From assembly GCA_964594865.1 (NCBI GenBank), contig CAZQMZ010000001.1, positions 62,001-126,000 of the forward strand: 64,000 nt of DNA, written 5' to 3'. This document shows, in pieces, positions 12,001 through 17,533 of the stretch. A program made the position numbers and the translations under genes. The notes beneath the pieces are model-generated. The model searched no databases. It worked only from the letters and a program-made list of their open reading frames with translations, and was not told the DNA's origin. This DNA is from Caccovivens sp964594865 (lineage in GTDB: Bacteria; Bacillota; Clostridia; Christensenellales; UBA1242). How positions within the stretch are numbered: the stretch's first letter is position 1; every line of letters starts with the position of its first letter.

Positions 12001-12683
12001 GCTCCGTGACTGGCTCTGAGAAGAGCAATGCAAGAACCTCAAAAGCAACAACTCAACTTGGTGGCAACGGTGGCATTGGCGGACTTGGAAGATATTATTA
12101 TTATTACGGAGGGGATGATAATTCTTATATTTCAAATACAACTTCCCATTGGACTATTGCGGCAATTGGCTCTACAACAACAGCTTATTATATGTTTACT
12201 TCTGGGGGTGGTGGCGGTGCTGGCGCTGTTGGTACAGCTGGAGGCAGTGGTGATAATGGCAGCACAGGCTTAAAACTTTTAGATTACGGTTATGAATGGA
12301 ATCTAAATGCCAAATTTGCTTGGATCAAGATTTATGGAGTGACCGCTTACATGATAAGTTTCACAAAAGCGAGCTGGTATTTTCTCTATACTGAGTCTCA
12401 TCATTACAGTACTTTGGAAGATTTAGCAAGTACCCTAGAAAATGCATCAAGTGCAGTCGAATTAATGAAAGAAAAAAGTGGCGGTTCTGGCGGTTCTGGT
12501 GGTTCTGGCGGAGTTGATGGTAACAATGATGCAACTTACGATGATGGCGGACAGGTTTATGTTAAGTATATATATTATAGATGGCGTGGAGATACTGCAA
12601 TAGGGTTTAAGCAAGTCGCTCTGTCTTGGAGTTCTGGAGAAGCAATCAACTCGGCTGGAAGTTTTGGAAAAAGCGCGACATAA
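1..12683 (+). CDS. Giant Glug/Ig-like surface protein, 3' part
   Basis: The frame is open from base 3 to the stop at 12681-12683, giving at least 4226 residues, and the true start lies left of the window. A TTG at 114 is only an internal codon. From about 260 to 8050 the protein is built of Glug-type repeats (patterns such as GGIVGYLNGATITNSYNTG), known from large bacterial adhesins and predicted to form a beta-solenoid. From about 8850 to 11150 come Thr/Ser/Tyr-rich segments that look Ig-like. A short Glug-like block follows (11160-11580), then a Gly-rich tail (11720-12530) with GGNGG and GGSGG runs. No LPXTG motif, terminal TM segment or SLH domain is seen at the C-terminus. If its N-terminus resembles the paralogue at 29228, it would be a lipoprotein. 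The first segment after the edge (bases 240-600) resembles the start of the second Glug block of that paralogue. Role inferred: adhesion or surface layer. Confidence 0.8.
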   Translation, partial: YVSSSNTNTSSSIYNGTSIISNDYFTIVESENTGVNILQLTGVRTGVQLMRLRTTVIYQNIEFSYDYYFFVVVAILSDEETPTQITTASEFVDYLTNSSEADDYILMNDIVLDDYTPLDTDLVSSLDGNGYTIHINSFAYPEDSSTLELALFNTVDEDTTLKNIRVNIYSGGQITVDVQDYSTINIAGFAITNNGIIYNCEVVSFKGSNQTTTYSTNGIVVNFTIGNNTDPVRMTDSLLSQYNVSSTISGFVCENNSSIVNSRVGGDSYREVVTISGINYLQSQTLGTFTIQGQGSVSGFVGTNSGNISACFAKNMQIYNNTSSSVSVTSGFIMTNTGNIQGSYIEGVGNGIDSQNRMTNISTMGIAAGFVYSNSGLVKNSYSNIEIASDSDYKPSFASGFVYINEESGEITLCYSASYVDTSDSNQMPFTGLDGNLNSLNYGTITNSYFYCSDATDTTNQSSITSGVTAVNNLTTDPQDKLYGFTFASDEESYDGIWTTTETGITLVAANSIAFSNRYSVTIDNVTYIYYNRTVIDSSTLQTIDISYGSINNPIILRDAYDFAVATGDATSTTISSYAEYYDDTTVYGHYRVVNDIDMSEIDLDLTGDSAVNLTTTTKTFTGLLDGNGFTISNINLRSEEELDNFGLFAELDGAVIMNINFTVGNITDTRVKVIGTLAGTAIDSTLVAISISPLEGNDDISVTGYNIVGGVVGILIGDSSFSDITASNMIINSTYNGTKYVGSNDNLVGTYLRNYISVGNYNSVSTLSYAGALVGYVDIYNASNPDYVRYDSSLSVSDYDITSVRVTDSVDIYGQVVGGLFGYVGESTYIYDASLILDADMDGNNPSYIVSKNLYAGGLIGENYGGLFAVYASYSDDLQYEIESGEYSYYNGSSSVERGQMDIFSHEKNSGDSALYVGGLVGYMGGGFITVAYSKINVISNTAEAVGGIIGLAGTLSNSFELTFAENISSVDIFLYDVYASGDLYSEVGISGGIIGAIRDNGATPIIAMKDVLAMNYYSTTQTTIEGGSSQTVLAGGTHYVLVGEIYSYNSDGTNRTSSLNSNFYIIDSLNDYFNIYNSTSTSTEYKSNTVGGYSSITASGTTISLSYLGFGEISQETLGENLLIATHIGTLSSMATAYVRYNSYFLENGWQSAYWEHKQNYLFPNIQLIPQINVIFWDVDNTEEVLAAIESNPSVTVVVRGRVDSSSDNNQEWADIDLTSVTDDVKEYFKTNSVIGEFTGTLISYYKYVNSHAEGYVTNVHANGYGGEAGDDVGLIINTSLFASLNGATIEGLNIYLVADEDEDNADEEIDYTLVYGDVEDSLFTEVNIFMNNDVSLTAKSFSSDTTTASSGLISNTAYSTTYSSVNFVMRASNISFDTDDSTITAYYGLVAGYIDQNSSLSATSIREITLTSENSDSENSNDDTIKIIKINLGGDSVQNLYAGIIAGLLKRSGAMKSTLYISNFSNVQMNINCGTEVAVNEKTVYIGGNIGHVEYITQVSFIESTSDEDNEELQIIQNVNLTKLYAGIVFGNVEISSSITISSSSSNTISGAIYQKADETSGDNTTGVSGEVYIGGIAGKVSSSVVLQNVSVNMTVAKLSDSSVDFDANTSTYNTSSFEITSSNDSMNNSIGGFVGYSLSGTIRVTGASSISGNIDVKSAYALISVGGVVGKLDEGLEVAANITNSLNIAVDGSTAYVGGLGGFVQTKNSETDVSITVAGSNGGNYARYTGIVLSNVSTLKFGGAFGYIARTDYDNRDSAIEITNFVYGGAVKIYGSNSNGADISVGGVVGEFAVASSDSYGSYTAFQNSNGGSDSSYTITNSYSYGDVFVMYSSLSGNLTGNLSYYNFGGIVGKASYVYISECYSLMTSFNSKVAIYNTVNVSDHVGAIVGDNSALVKFVGNYYSSGVCMAYQEEDENTDAPYGTGTSTVYYGYSNVIDSSSSGTISYSRDILSLGDFANVASGTLQGEKLNPKKIESTPAWDNFFTSNINSTHNISWVALTVDKLEIENLSNYEGNNIFSNCVLVGNGQTISVSKDSATSGTTFGGLFDTMGKEESANNYELSFSAITGLIVDLEITDFDSPNSSATFGGLVGTMYGNSFIYGVGVKGELSVGVGTTGSTLTLAGMVGSMQGGSISESYVDATITHRGGSSGLVAGIANATSNTTIKSTYSSGLIEVYSTNSTSVATIYTFANYSGSSNTLIDSYSIANIERTFLDETTSYSSSDDDEYDLSIGGTYTSYGEVYNWSSGTGGTTGNNYPLSYDETAISGNGLYISSSEGSGSTFRTWYFNPYINYGYASHGFGYLKNVTTYTRSSSTETSSSDTNDDETSVVDEYEYTAVSYSDILNSTSSSSSSEDEESVWYLGVLNATKFNQMLEVADSDSVSKNWNFVILYDIDISNVTKGEDIGSSTYNVTIDGANHTLDFSGVTDMSKALFGTVYGTIENLRLSDINVSNAQGTLATSVTGDLINITVVGSLTITSTLDGGAGGVVGTLAGNATAVYSVVNVTASNVGIVGGVVGTLSSGKISYSSNAGEIVAEGSSSSMSSYTFNYIKASGEISDSTETLTFNLIVGGIVGYASSDTTVENSYNENAVLANYTSNNTSANSVAGGIVGYLNGATITNSYNTGMVGAGNYSSSYSSAYNFAGGIFGYGTAGTSVSDCINDGAVEAIGEMNTRKGTGYSISDEVTDGDEEEDDYSTNPDSVTVRYTITYNPGQSRKVYAYGIGFIIGENGKIEDCSTSTDNIKNDGNIGEVPDTQYMVFDRAAMLDQYQLNETDMVEGKFSLSETSNYVVNGYDAYGMPARIYLEDTMIRKMTNYAVDYDTAHYNGDLFNGIMLSGYLYAYNIDGKESYTNSSIVYSSGVESLSGLSSGNDNIELTDYIYYLASETTYYSSVSFVQYESILDDTSVLGYVSSGTLDIEEYDRSSTTIEDEISNIDEMTEDNSDTLTQTTVNGKSVAIVKNQANLISVIMPYEADFEFEIEINDTYFNEDTTLQIEISWTEGSESVSPQYTSYEYEIDEGSNGVYTVTVTGTSYFGEAHTNMTATATISYENTYEVTLSKNNVVLDGSQVKIYLDYYGNLDPSGWMNDESLSYTLTYTTEENDETVEKEVPLTTMQLEYSVTDGYYLVGNNIQGGVDIYDLLGSGATITISYRSTTETESVSISVETETDTETIDLVENQIPSSSNTIKGYADTTLSALEMEITIDDVTQTASLDLSELLSELGNTSKLAFGSGSDYVTYDGTTWSTSNGDDIEFEINSDTLTISLSSSSSSDLQDVVNKMYGWTIYYNVVGEISTGTSVTNATTSVSYDDYTLYYSLVIPERFNLNENVMLEYTGNDINSEEGLIIYETETVFGIEFYTYSLPYELTGGTVNFLEDKGYEIEVYTNDQTLVNFLQGVGELELTIGETDGDVNIGETLVITYYTSTASSDEFDWKFDDDLSLTFTLSNSSGSSSDDESEESVYYTVTKEEIGTCSYCGGSCTAVTTTWETDEVLNNSETDYVNYSYSYTIYSCGAISVTYTAGKYVYNYVYNEDSESYTESYTITVVSERYELYKGTLTKYTGTATGDEESITWSNGSNENLDTTVFTGIELDLIDIALEDYEFTVIVIVGDYDENNIYFVRNLYDSDDYTYTLAVDGNIPSRNETTLSDFETGNTESVTLTNTGTVSYSYRLTTESSYTSVSNETTLKYSDSAPYDYTTYKILRSFTTSGTREGISTNADSAEQADAEYVIFKNDISVGIYTFSSNDRTYIGNGYVLRYSNVAGSSTGFGGLFNSNSGLIKDLVVVGSVTDTSSTSATRDSALLIYANSGNLYDIQIFGTFRNISTGSGTTYVFANSSSVTVNNLTSSVTLYGLDEADGDDGTDGSLSKSAGSGLDGESVSRTLADWNSNLTDSNNIIIAGSGGNGGNGGNGTSDTTNTGKIGGSGGAGGSGGDISVQNTGLFYRAGLGGVSGYGGNGSHGYFNTNYIDFSSYRATGGGGGGMTCSNGDAGSVTGSEKSNARTSKATTQLGGNGGIGGLGRYYYYYGGDDNSYISNTTSHWTIAAIGSTTTAYYMFTSGGGGGAGAVGTAGGSGDNGSTGLKLLDYGYEWNLNAKFAWIKIYGVTAYMISFTKASWYFLYTESHHYSTLEDLASTLENASSAVELMKEKSGGSGGSGGSGGVDGNNDATYDDGGQVYVKYIYYRWRGDTAIGFKQVALSWSSGEAINSAGSFGKSAT
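11736..11762 (+). repeat. In-frame 9-bp tandem repeat (Gly-Gly-Asn)
   Basis: Three consecutive units of GGTGGAAAC (the last ends in T) encode Gly-Gly-Asn three times at the start of the Gly-rich tail of the giant protein. The unit is a multiple of three, so slippage would change length without breaking the frame. Confidence 0.85.
12480..12512 (+). repeat. In-frame 9-bp tandem repeat (Gly-Gly-Ser)
   Basis: Three units of GGCGGTTCT (the third with GGT) and a partial fourth encode Gly-Gly-Ser repeats near the C-terminus of the giant protein. As with the repeat at 11736, unit gain or loss would keep the frame. Confidence 0.85.
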
Positions 12684-12710
12684 GTCACCATCTTCTTAAA
12701 AAGGATTTTT

Positions 12711-13523
12711 ATGAAAAAAGACGAGAAAATTTTTGTTACAAATTTTGATTTCAAAAAGGCCAACAGAAAGGCCAACCAAAAACCAAAAGAAAGATCCTCT
12801 GACGAAAACATCCATGCTGGGCACAGGACGAGATTGTTGGAACTTGTCAACAATGTTGGCGTCGACAATCTCTCCGATGTCCAATTTGTTGAACTTTTTC
12901 TGACCTACATCTTTCCGCGTGGCGATGTCAACCCTTTGGCGCATAGGCTTTTGGATAAGTTCGAAAATTTCACCAAGATTGTCTGCGCTCCTGTTGAACA
13001 GTTGAAACTTGTTCGTGGAATCAATGACCGTTCCGCTCAAATGATTTCCAATTTCAAAGATTTGTTCTATTATTATGCCACGGCGAATATGGGAAGAAAA
13101 GTGTATATCTCCAACTATTCCTTATTGATTGATATCGTTGAAGATCATCTTCGTTTCCAAACCGAAGAAAATTTGTTGCTTATCGCAATAAGTCCTGCCA
13201 ATTTCATCACGCATAAAAGGATGATAAATTTGGACAGTTCGGGAAAAGTTGCTGTGTCCATTCAAGATGTCGCACAATTTCTATCCATGTCAAAACCAGC
13301 ATCTTTGGTTGTTGCCCACTGTCATCCTTTTGGAAAATCAATTCCATCCAACACTGATGTTGAGGCTCATCACATGATTAAAGAATTTTGCGAAACTTGT
13401 GGAGTCAACTTGATTGATTCTTATATTGTTGGCAACGACGGTGTTTTCAGTTTGGAAAAAGATAAATTGGTGAGAATTTATTGTGATATGGAAGATTTGG
13501 AAGAAATTTTCACAAATAAATGA
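12711..13523 (+). CDS. RadC-like JAB-domain protein, paralogue 1
   Basis: A 270-residue protein. A Lys-rich N-terminus is followed by a RadC-type helix-hairpin-helix region (HRTRLLELVNNVG, then PLAHRLLDKF). A C-terminal JAB/MPN domain carries the JAMM signature H-x-H-x10-D as HCHPFGKSIPSNTD, so the metal ligands are kept although the usual HNHP reads HCHP. The start is ATG 12711 behind AAGGA. It begins 27 bp after the giant gene with no terminator between, so read-through is possible. It is clearly paralogous to the gene at 21454-22170 (shared DVNPLAH, LLDK). RadC proteins are often annotated as DNA repair factors, but their enzymatic role is not firmly established. Confidence 0.85.
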   Translation: MKKDEKIFVTNFDFKKANRKANQKPKERSSDENIHAGHRTRLLELVNNVGVDNLSDVQFVELFLTYIFPRGDVNPLAHRLLDKFENFTKIVCAPVEQLKLVRGINDRSAQMISNFKDLFYYYATANMGRKVYISNYSLLIDIVEDHLRFQTEENLLLIAISPANFITHKRMINLDSSGKVAVSIQDVAQFLSMSKPASLVVAHCHPFGKSIPSNTDVEAHHMIKEFCETCGVNLIDSYIVGNDGVFSLEKDKLVRIYCDMEDLEEIFTNK

Positions 13524-13530
13524 AAAGAAT

Positions 13531-13890
13531 TTAGCTTTTGAAAATGGCTTTCAAAATTACACCAAAGACAAAACTTACTGTTGCAAGAAAAATACTTCGA
13601 AGAACCAGCAGGCCAAAGGTCCGCCGGTTCTTTTTTGTGTCGGCATTATATGTTTGTCCAATCTTCTTCAAATTTACGCAATAATAATAGCCTTTTTTAC
13701 TTTCGGAAACCACAAAGTCAATATAGTTTTCATTCGACAATGTGACCATGATTTCATCAATTTCTTCAACGGACAACACAAAACGTTTTGAAAGTGCTTG
13801 CGAAATTTCTTGCGGCGAAATTAAGTATGTCCGCTTTTGCTGACACCTGTTGCAAAGATATGACATAACCATACGCTCTTTTTTGGTCAT
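13531..13890 (-). CDS. Small winged-helix/one-TM protein A
   Basis: 119 residues, not a named family I recognise. Residues about 5-75 look like a winged-helix fold (ISPQEISQALSKRF, then SVEEIDEIMVTLSNENYIDF), followed by a basic linker (KKNRR). One hydrophobic segment near residues 92-113 is predicted to anchor it in the membrane with the DNA-binding-like part inside. It resembles the divergent protein at 14010-14387 in domain order and in motifs (ALSKRF versus ALPKRF). No good Shine-Dalgarno is close to the ATG; a GGAGG lies 15 nt away. It converges on the RadC-like gene 7 bp away. Confidence 0.65.
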   Translation of the reverse strand: MTKKERMVMSYLCNRCQQKRTYLISPQEISQALSKRFVLSVEEIDEIMVTLSNENYIDFVVSESKKGYYYCVNLKKIGQTYNADTKKNRRTFGLLVLRSIFLATVSFVFGVILKAIFKS

Positions 13891-14009
13891 ATATTATGTT
13901 TATATCCTCCAAACATTTTTTCTTTATTTTTCCATTATTGATGTCAAAATATTCGGTGGTCGAAAGGTTCGATGAATAAGTCGTCAATTTTTAAGCAAAA
14001 ATAATTTAT

Positions 14010-14387
14010 ATGATTGACACAAAATCAAGACTTGTTCTCTCAATTTTGGCAAAAGAGACAGGTGATGGGAGTTATAAAATTGTTGAAGTTGCGGATATAA
14101 TCATGGCTCTGCCAAAGCGTTTTCGCATGGACAGCGAGACGATTAGGCATATTTTGACATATTTAGAGCGACAAGACATCATTTCAATAAAGTATGATGA
14201 AGACGACGTGTTTTGTCTTGCCATTTTGCCATACGGCTTCGAAATTTTGGAAAATGAAAAGCCAAAAAAATTGAAAACGCAAAAACAGAAAGGGAATTTA
14301 CTTCTCCTTTTGTTATCCTTCTTTTCTGCACTTTTGGGCACAACACTTGGAATTGTTCTTTGTTATTACATTTTCAAATTGTTTTGA
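14010..14387 (+). CDS. Small winged-helix/one-TM protein B
   Basis: 125 residues, paralogous in layout to the divergent gene at 13531-13890. The N-terminal winged-helix-like part (VEVADIIMALPKRFRMD, then IRHILTYLERQDIISI) is followed by a Lys-rich linker and a strong C-terminal TM segment (about residues 94-121, LLLLLLSFFSALLG). No Shine-Dalgarno is seen before the ATG. A plausible reading is a membrane-tethered transcription regulator, but nothing shows its target. It lies 61 bp upstream of uvrB, which has its own -10. Confidence 0.65.
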   Translation: MIDTKSRLVLSILAKETGDGSYKIVEVADIIMALPKRFRMDSETIRHILTYLERQDIISIKYDEDDVFCLAILPYGFEILENEKPKKLKTQKQKGNLLLLLLSFFSALLGTTLGIVLCYYIFKLF

Positions 14388-14431
14388 AACTTTAAAAAAA
14401 ATCATTGATATCCATCGCTTTTTGAAAAATT

Positions 14432-14442
14432 TGTGGTATAAT
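14432..14442 (+). promoter_or_regulatory. Extended -10 of uvrB (leaderless)
   Basis: TGTGG directly followed by a perfect TATAAT (14437-14442). No convincing -35 lies 16-19 bp upstream. Six bases separate the -10 from the uvrB ATG at 14449, so the predicted transcription start falls on or next to the start codon. Confidence 0.7.
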
Positions 14443-14448
14443 ATCCTT

Positions 14449-16419
14449 ATGGATGAAAAATTTAAGTTAATTTCAAAATATAAACCTGCTGGCGATCAAC
14501 CGCAAGCGATTGAAAAGTTGGTGGAAGGCATTGAAGATGGTTTGAAAGATCAAGTGCTTTTGGGGGTGACGGGCTCTGGAAAAACTTACACAATGGCGAA
14601 CATAATTGAAAAGGTTCAAAAGCCAACACTTGTGATTGCTCATAACAAAACCTTGGCCGCTCAATTATGCAATGAGTTCCGCGAGTTTTTTCCAAACAAT
14701 CGTGTGGAATATTTTGTTTCTTATTATGATTATTACCAGCCGGAAGCATATATCGTTTCCACAGACACTTATATCGAAAAAGACATGAGTGTCAACGAGG
14801 ACATCGACAAACTTCGCTCTTCCGCCACATCTTCACTTTTGGAAAGGAAAGACACCATTGTTGTGGCTTCGGTCTCTTGCATATATGGTCTCGGCAGTCC
14901 AGAAGAATATCACAATCTTCACGTCGCACTTCGAGAAGGTGAGGAGTTTGACCGCGACGATCTCATCAATCATCTCATTGCCATTCAATACACTCGCAAC
15001 GACATTGATTTCAAAAGAACAACATTTCGAGTTAAGGGTGATGTTGTGGATATTTTTCCGGCAAACAGCAGTGAAATGGCCATTCGCGTGCAATTTTTTG
15101 GCGACGAAATTGAAAAAATATATGAATTTGACCCGGTAAGCGGAAATCTTTTGAACGAAGTCAGTTTTGTGGCAATCTATCCAGCCACACATTATGCCGT
15201 TGGAAGCAACACATTGCACAATGCAATAGCGCAGATTGAAGTTGACAGAGAAAAGGCAATCAAGGACTTTGAAGCACAAAACAAGCCGTTGGAAGCAGAG
15301 CGTATCGGTCAGCGAGTGGCATATGACCTTGAAATGATGAAAGAAGTTGGATATTGCAGTGGAATTGAAAACTATTCAAGATATTTCGACGGTCGAAAAC
15401 CGGGGGAAGCACCATACACGCTTATTGATTATTTTCCAAACGACTTTTTGACAATTATTGATGAAAGTCATATGACAATTCCGCAAGTGCGAGCGATGTA
15501 TAATGGAGATAGGGCAAGAAAAAATTCGTTGATTGACTATGGTTTTCGGTTGGAAGCAGCACGAGATAATCGTCCTTTGAAATTTGATGAGTTTGAAAAG
15601 AAATTGAAACAGACAATATATGTTTCTGCGACGCCGGGGCCATATGAGCTTCAAAAGGCGGGGCAGGTTGTGGAGCAAGTAATTCGCCCAACAGGACTTC
15701 TTGATCCCAAAATTGAAGTTCGACCAATCAAAAATCAAATTGAAGTGCTTATGCAAGAGTGTCGCAAAACGATCGACCGTGGCGCACGCGTGCTGGTCAC
15801 CACTTTGACAAAGAAAATGGCTGAAAGTTTGACAACCTATCTTGCCGACCGCAAGTTTAAAGTGAAATATCTTCACAGTGAAGTTGACACAATGGAGAGA
15901 GTGGAAATCATCAACGGCTTGCGACAAGGTGAGTTTGACGTCTTGGTTGGGATCAACCTATTGCGAGAAGGGTTGGATATGCCGGAAGTGGAACTTGTTT
16001 GCATTTTGGATGCAGATAAGGAGGGCTTTCTTCGCAGTGAAGGGGCTCTTATTCAAACTGTCGGCAGAGCGGCACGAAATGCAAATGGACATGTGATCAT
16101 GTTTGCAGATGTTGTGACAAAGTCTATGCAAAAGGCAATTGACGAAACAGAACGTCGTCGTTCCATTCAAGAAAAATTCAACAAAGAGAATGGAATTGTT
16201 CCAAAAACAATCATCAAAGAAATCAAAAACACGCTTGATATATCCAAGAAAGTGGAAGACAACACAATCTCAAAAAAGGACATTCCAAGAGAGATTGATC
16301 GCTTGACTTCCATGATGAAAATTGCATCGTCACAGCTTGATTTTGAGCGCGCAATTGAACTTCGAAACAAGATTGACAAATTGAAAAAACGCTTAAACCG
16401 AAAAGATAAAATTGAATAA
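14449..16419 (+). CDS. uvrB: UvrABC excinuclease subunit B
   Basis: 656 residues, the usual UvrB length. UvrB is the damage-verifying helicase-like subunit of nucleotide excision repair, loaded by UvrA and bound by UvrC. Visible are Walker A (GVTGSGKT, about residue 40), the beta-hairpin region (VSYYDYYQPEAYI), the DESH Walker B, motif VI (QTVGRAARN) and the C-terminal UVR motif (DFERAIELRNKIDKLKK) that contacts UvrC. The ATG at 14449 was chosen because MDEKFKLISKYKPAGDQPQ matches the family start; the frame extends 34 codons further upstream but without family similarity. No Shine-Dalgarno is present. uvrA is 1.1 kb downstream with its own promoter, and uvrC is not in the window. Confidence 0.97.
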   Translation: MDEKFKLISKYKPAGDQPQAIEKLVEGIEDGLKDQVLLGVTGSGKTYTMANIIEKVQKPTLVIAHNKTLAAQLCNEFREFFPNNRVEYFVSYYDYYQPEAYIVSTDTYIEKDMSVNEDIDKLRSSATSSLLERKDTIVVASVSCIYGLGSPEEYHNLHVALREGEEFDRDDLINHLIAIQYTRNDIDFKRTTFRVKGDVVDIFPANSSEMAIRVQFFGDEIEKIYEFDPVSGNLLNEVSFVAIYPATHYAVGSNTLHNAIAQIEVDREKAIKDFEAQNKPLEAERIGQRVAYDLEMMKEVGYCSGIENYSRYFDGRKPGEAPYTLIDYFPNDFLTIIDESHMTIPQVRAMYNGDRARKNSLIDYGFRLEAARDNRPLKFDEFEKKLKQTIYVSATPGPYELQKAGQVVEQVIRPTGLLDPKIEVRPIKNQIEVLMQECRKTIDRGARVLVTTLTKKMAESLTTYLADRKFKVKYLHSEVDTMERVEIINGLRQGEFDVLVGINLLREGLDMPEVELVCILDADKEGFLRSEGALIQTVGRAARNANGHVIMFADVVTKSMQKAIDETERRRSIQEKFNKENGIVPKTIIKEIKNTLDISKKVEDNTISKKDIPREIDRLTSMMKIASSQLDFERAIELRNKIDKLKKRLNRKDKIE

Positions 16420-16489
16420 TTTGTTTAAAAAGAGTGAAAAAATCACAGATTTTTTTGCTTTTTTGGTTAATTTTTTCATTTTTTACGTA

Positions 16490-16518
16490 TTGACATACGG
16501 AAATGAGTGTGTTATTAT
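16490..16518 (+). promoter_or_regulatory. Promoter of the two-TM protein pair
   Basis: TTGACA at 16490-16495, a 17-bp spacer ending in TGTGT, and TATTAT at 16513-16518. It lies 19 bp before the start codon of the first gene. Confidence 0.75.
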
Positions 16519-16537
16519 ATGTGCAAGTGGAGGATGT

Positions 16538-16960
16538 ATGATCAAGAAAGTTGAATGTATCAAACATCTTGTTTGCGCTTGTGCTTGTGCAACTGTTGTG
16601 CTGGGGGCTTTGGCTGGTGCAATTCTTTCATTTGAGAAATGTGTCAAAGACAGTCAAGAAAAAACGACAACTCTTTATGAGATTGCACAAGACAATGGTT
16701 ATGTGCAAACATTGCAGGAAAATTCACAAAGTGCAAATATGAGCATGGATGAATATATGAAAAGCGAAAGCGTTTCGGCTGAAGCAAGTCTTGAATATTT
16801 CTCAAAAAAAGCAGATTATGAACGACAAATTTCGAATGATTTATATAAAGGAATGATTGGACTTTCTTCTTCTGTGCTGATGATTGTTCCAACGGTGATT
16901 TGTGTTTCGAATGCAATTAAATCAGGAAAAAAGGATGAGGAAACAGAACTTGTTTTGTGA
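16538..16960 (+). CDS. Two-TM membrane protein, first of a pair
   Basis: 140 residues, family not recognised. A Cys-rich hydrophobic segment (CACACATVVLGALAGAILSF) lies near the N-terminus. A charged, mostly helical middle follows (about 35-105, Gln/Glu/Ser-rich), then a second hydrophobic segment (about 107-130) and an acidic tail. The start is ATG 16538 behind GGAGG; longer readings of the frame have no ribosome site. It is followed 12 bp later by a protein of the same topology, so the two form an operon. The loop between the membrane segments is predicted to be outside. Function unknown. Confidence 0.75.
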   Translation: MIKKVECIKHLVCACACATVVLGALAGAILSFEKCVKDSQEKTTTLYEIAQDNGYVQTLQENSQSANMSMDEYMKSESVSAEASLEYFSKKADYERQISNDLYKGMIGLSSSVLMIVPTVICVSNAIKSGKKDEETELVL

Positions 16961-16972
16961 CAGGAGTGAAAA

Positions 16973-17365
16973 ATGATTGAAAAAGGTTCAAAAAGGATAA
17001 AAAATAAAAATCGAGTGCTGGCAATTTTGCGTCTTTCAGTTGCACTTGCTGCGTTGGGAACAGGTTCGGTTTGGTTGGGCGCAAACTATGAAAAACAGGC
17101 AGATCAGATTGTAACAGACACTCAAATTGTTCAAACGAATGGAGAAAACGAAGAACTTCAAGAAAAACAAAAATTGGCAAAGAGGGCATCTTTTTGTTTT
17201 TCAATGGGTGCACTGTTTCTCACAAGTGGGCTGACTTTAGGTGCATTTTCTTTGTGCAAATTGAGAAAATATGACTCAGATGAAGACGAACCAAAGTGCA
17301 TTATTCACACTTTTGATGACGACGAAAATTGGGATGTTGGTGAAATTTTTGAAGATTTCAGATAA
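16973..17365 (+). CDS. Two-TM membrane protein, second of a pair
   Basis: 130 residues, unrecognised. A basic N-terminus (KGSKRIKNKNR) precedes TM1 (about 19-38). An extracytoplasmic loop rich in Gln/Glu follows (about 39-68), then TM2 (about 72-92) and an acidic cytoplasmic tail (FDDDENWDVGEIFEDF). The Shine-Dalgarno AGGAG sits 9 nt before the ATG. Its topology matches the preceding gene, which suggests an ancient duplication or a hetero-oligomer, though sequence identity is low by eye. Terminated by the hairpin at 17447. Confidence 0.75.
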   Translation: MIEKGSKRIKNKNRVLAILRLSVALAALGTGSVWLGANYEKQADQIVTDTQIVQTNGENEELQEKQKLAKRASFCFSMGALFLTSGLTLGAFSLCKLRKYDSDEDEPKCIIHTFDDDENWDVGEIFEDFR

Positions 17366-17446
17366 TGCACAAAAGTTTACATATAGGCACAAAAATCTTA
17401 TAATTGCAATCATACGAAATTTTTAAGAAGAAGTAAAACTAAAATT

Positions 17447-17468
17447 GCCACAAAAGGTGGCTTTTTTG
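17447..17468 (+). terminator. Rho-independent terminator of the two-TM operon
   Basis: GCCAC paired with GTGGC around a short A-rich loop, followed by six T. Confidence 0.75.
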
Positions 17469-17499
17469 TTGATTTTTTTTGATTGTTTTGTGATATAAT
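17469..17499 (+). promoter_or_regulatory. uvrA promoter
   Basis: TTGATT at 17469-17474, a 19-bp spacer ending in TGTGA, and a perfect TATAAT at 17494-17499. The predicted leader is about 28 nt to the preferred start at 17534. Confidence 0.75.
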
Positions 17500-17533
17500 T
17501 TTCATATAAAGTCTAGAAAAAATGGGTGAAAAA

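Noticed and set aside
114..12683. TTG at 114 as the real start of the giant protein
   Set aside because: The frame is open back to base 3 with the same Ser/Thr/Asn-rich character, and there is no ribosome site, so the gene continues beyond the left edge.
12683..12711. Sortase or SLH anchoring of the first giant
   Set aside because: The last residues before the stop show no LPXTG-like motif, TM helix or basic tail.
15376..15927. 183-codon minus-strand frame inside uvrB
   Set aside because: It is the mirror of a strongly conserved uvrB stretch; composition and lack of start signals mark it as a shadow.
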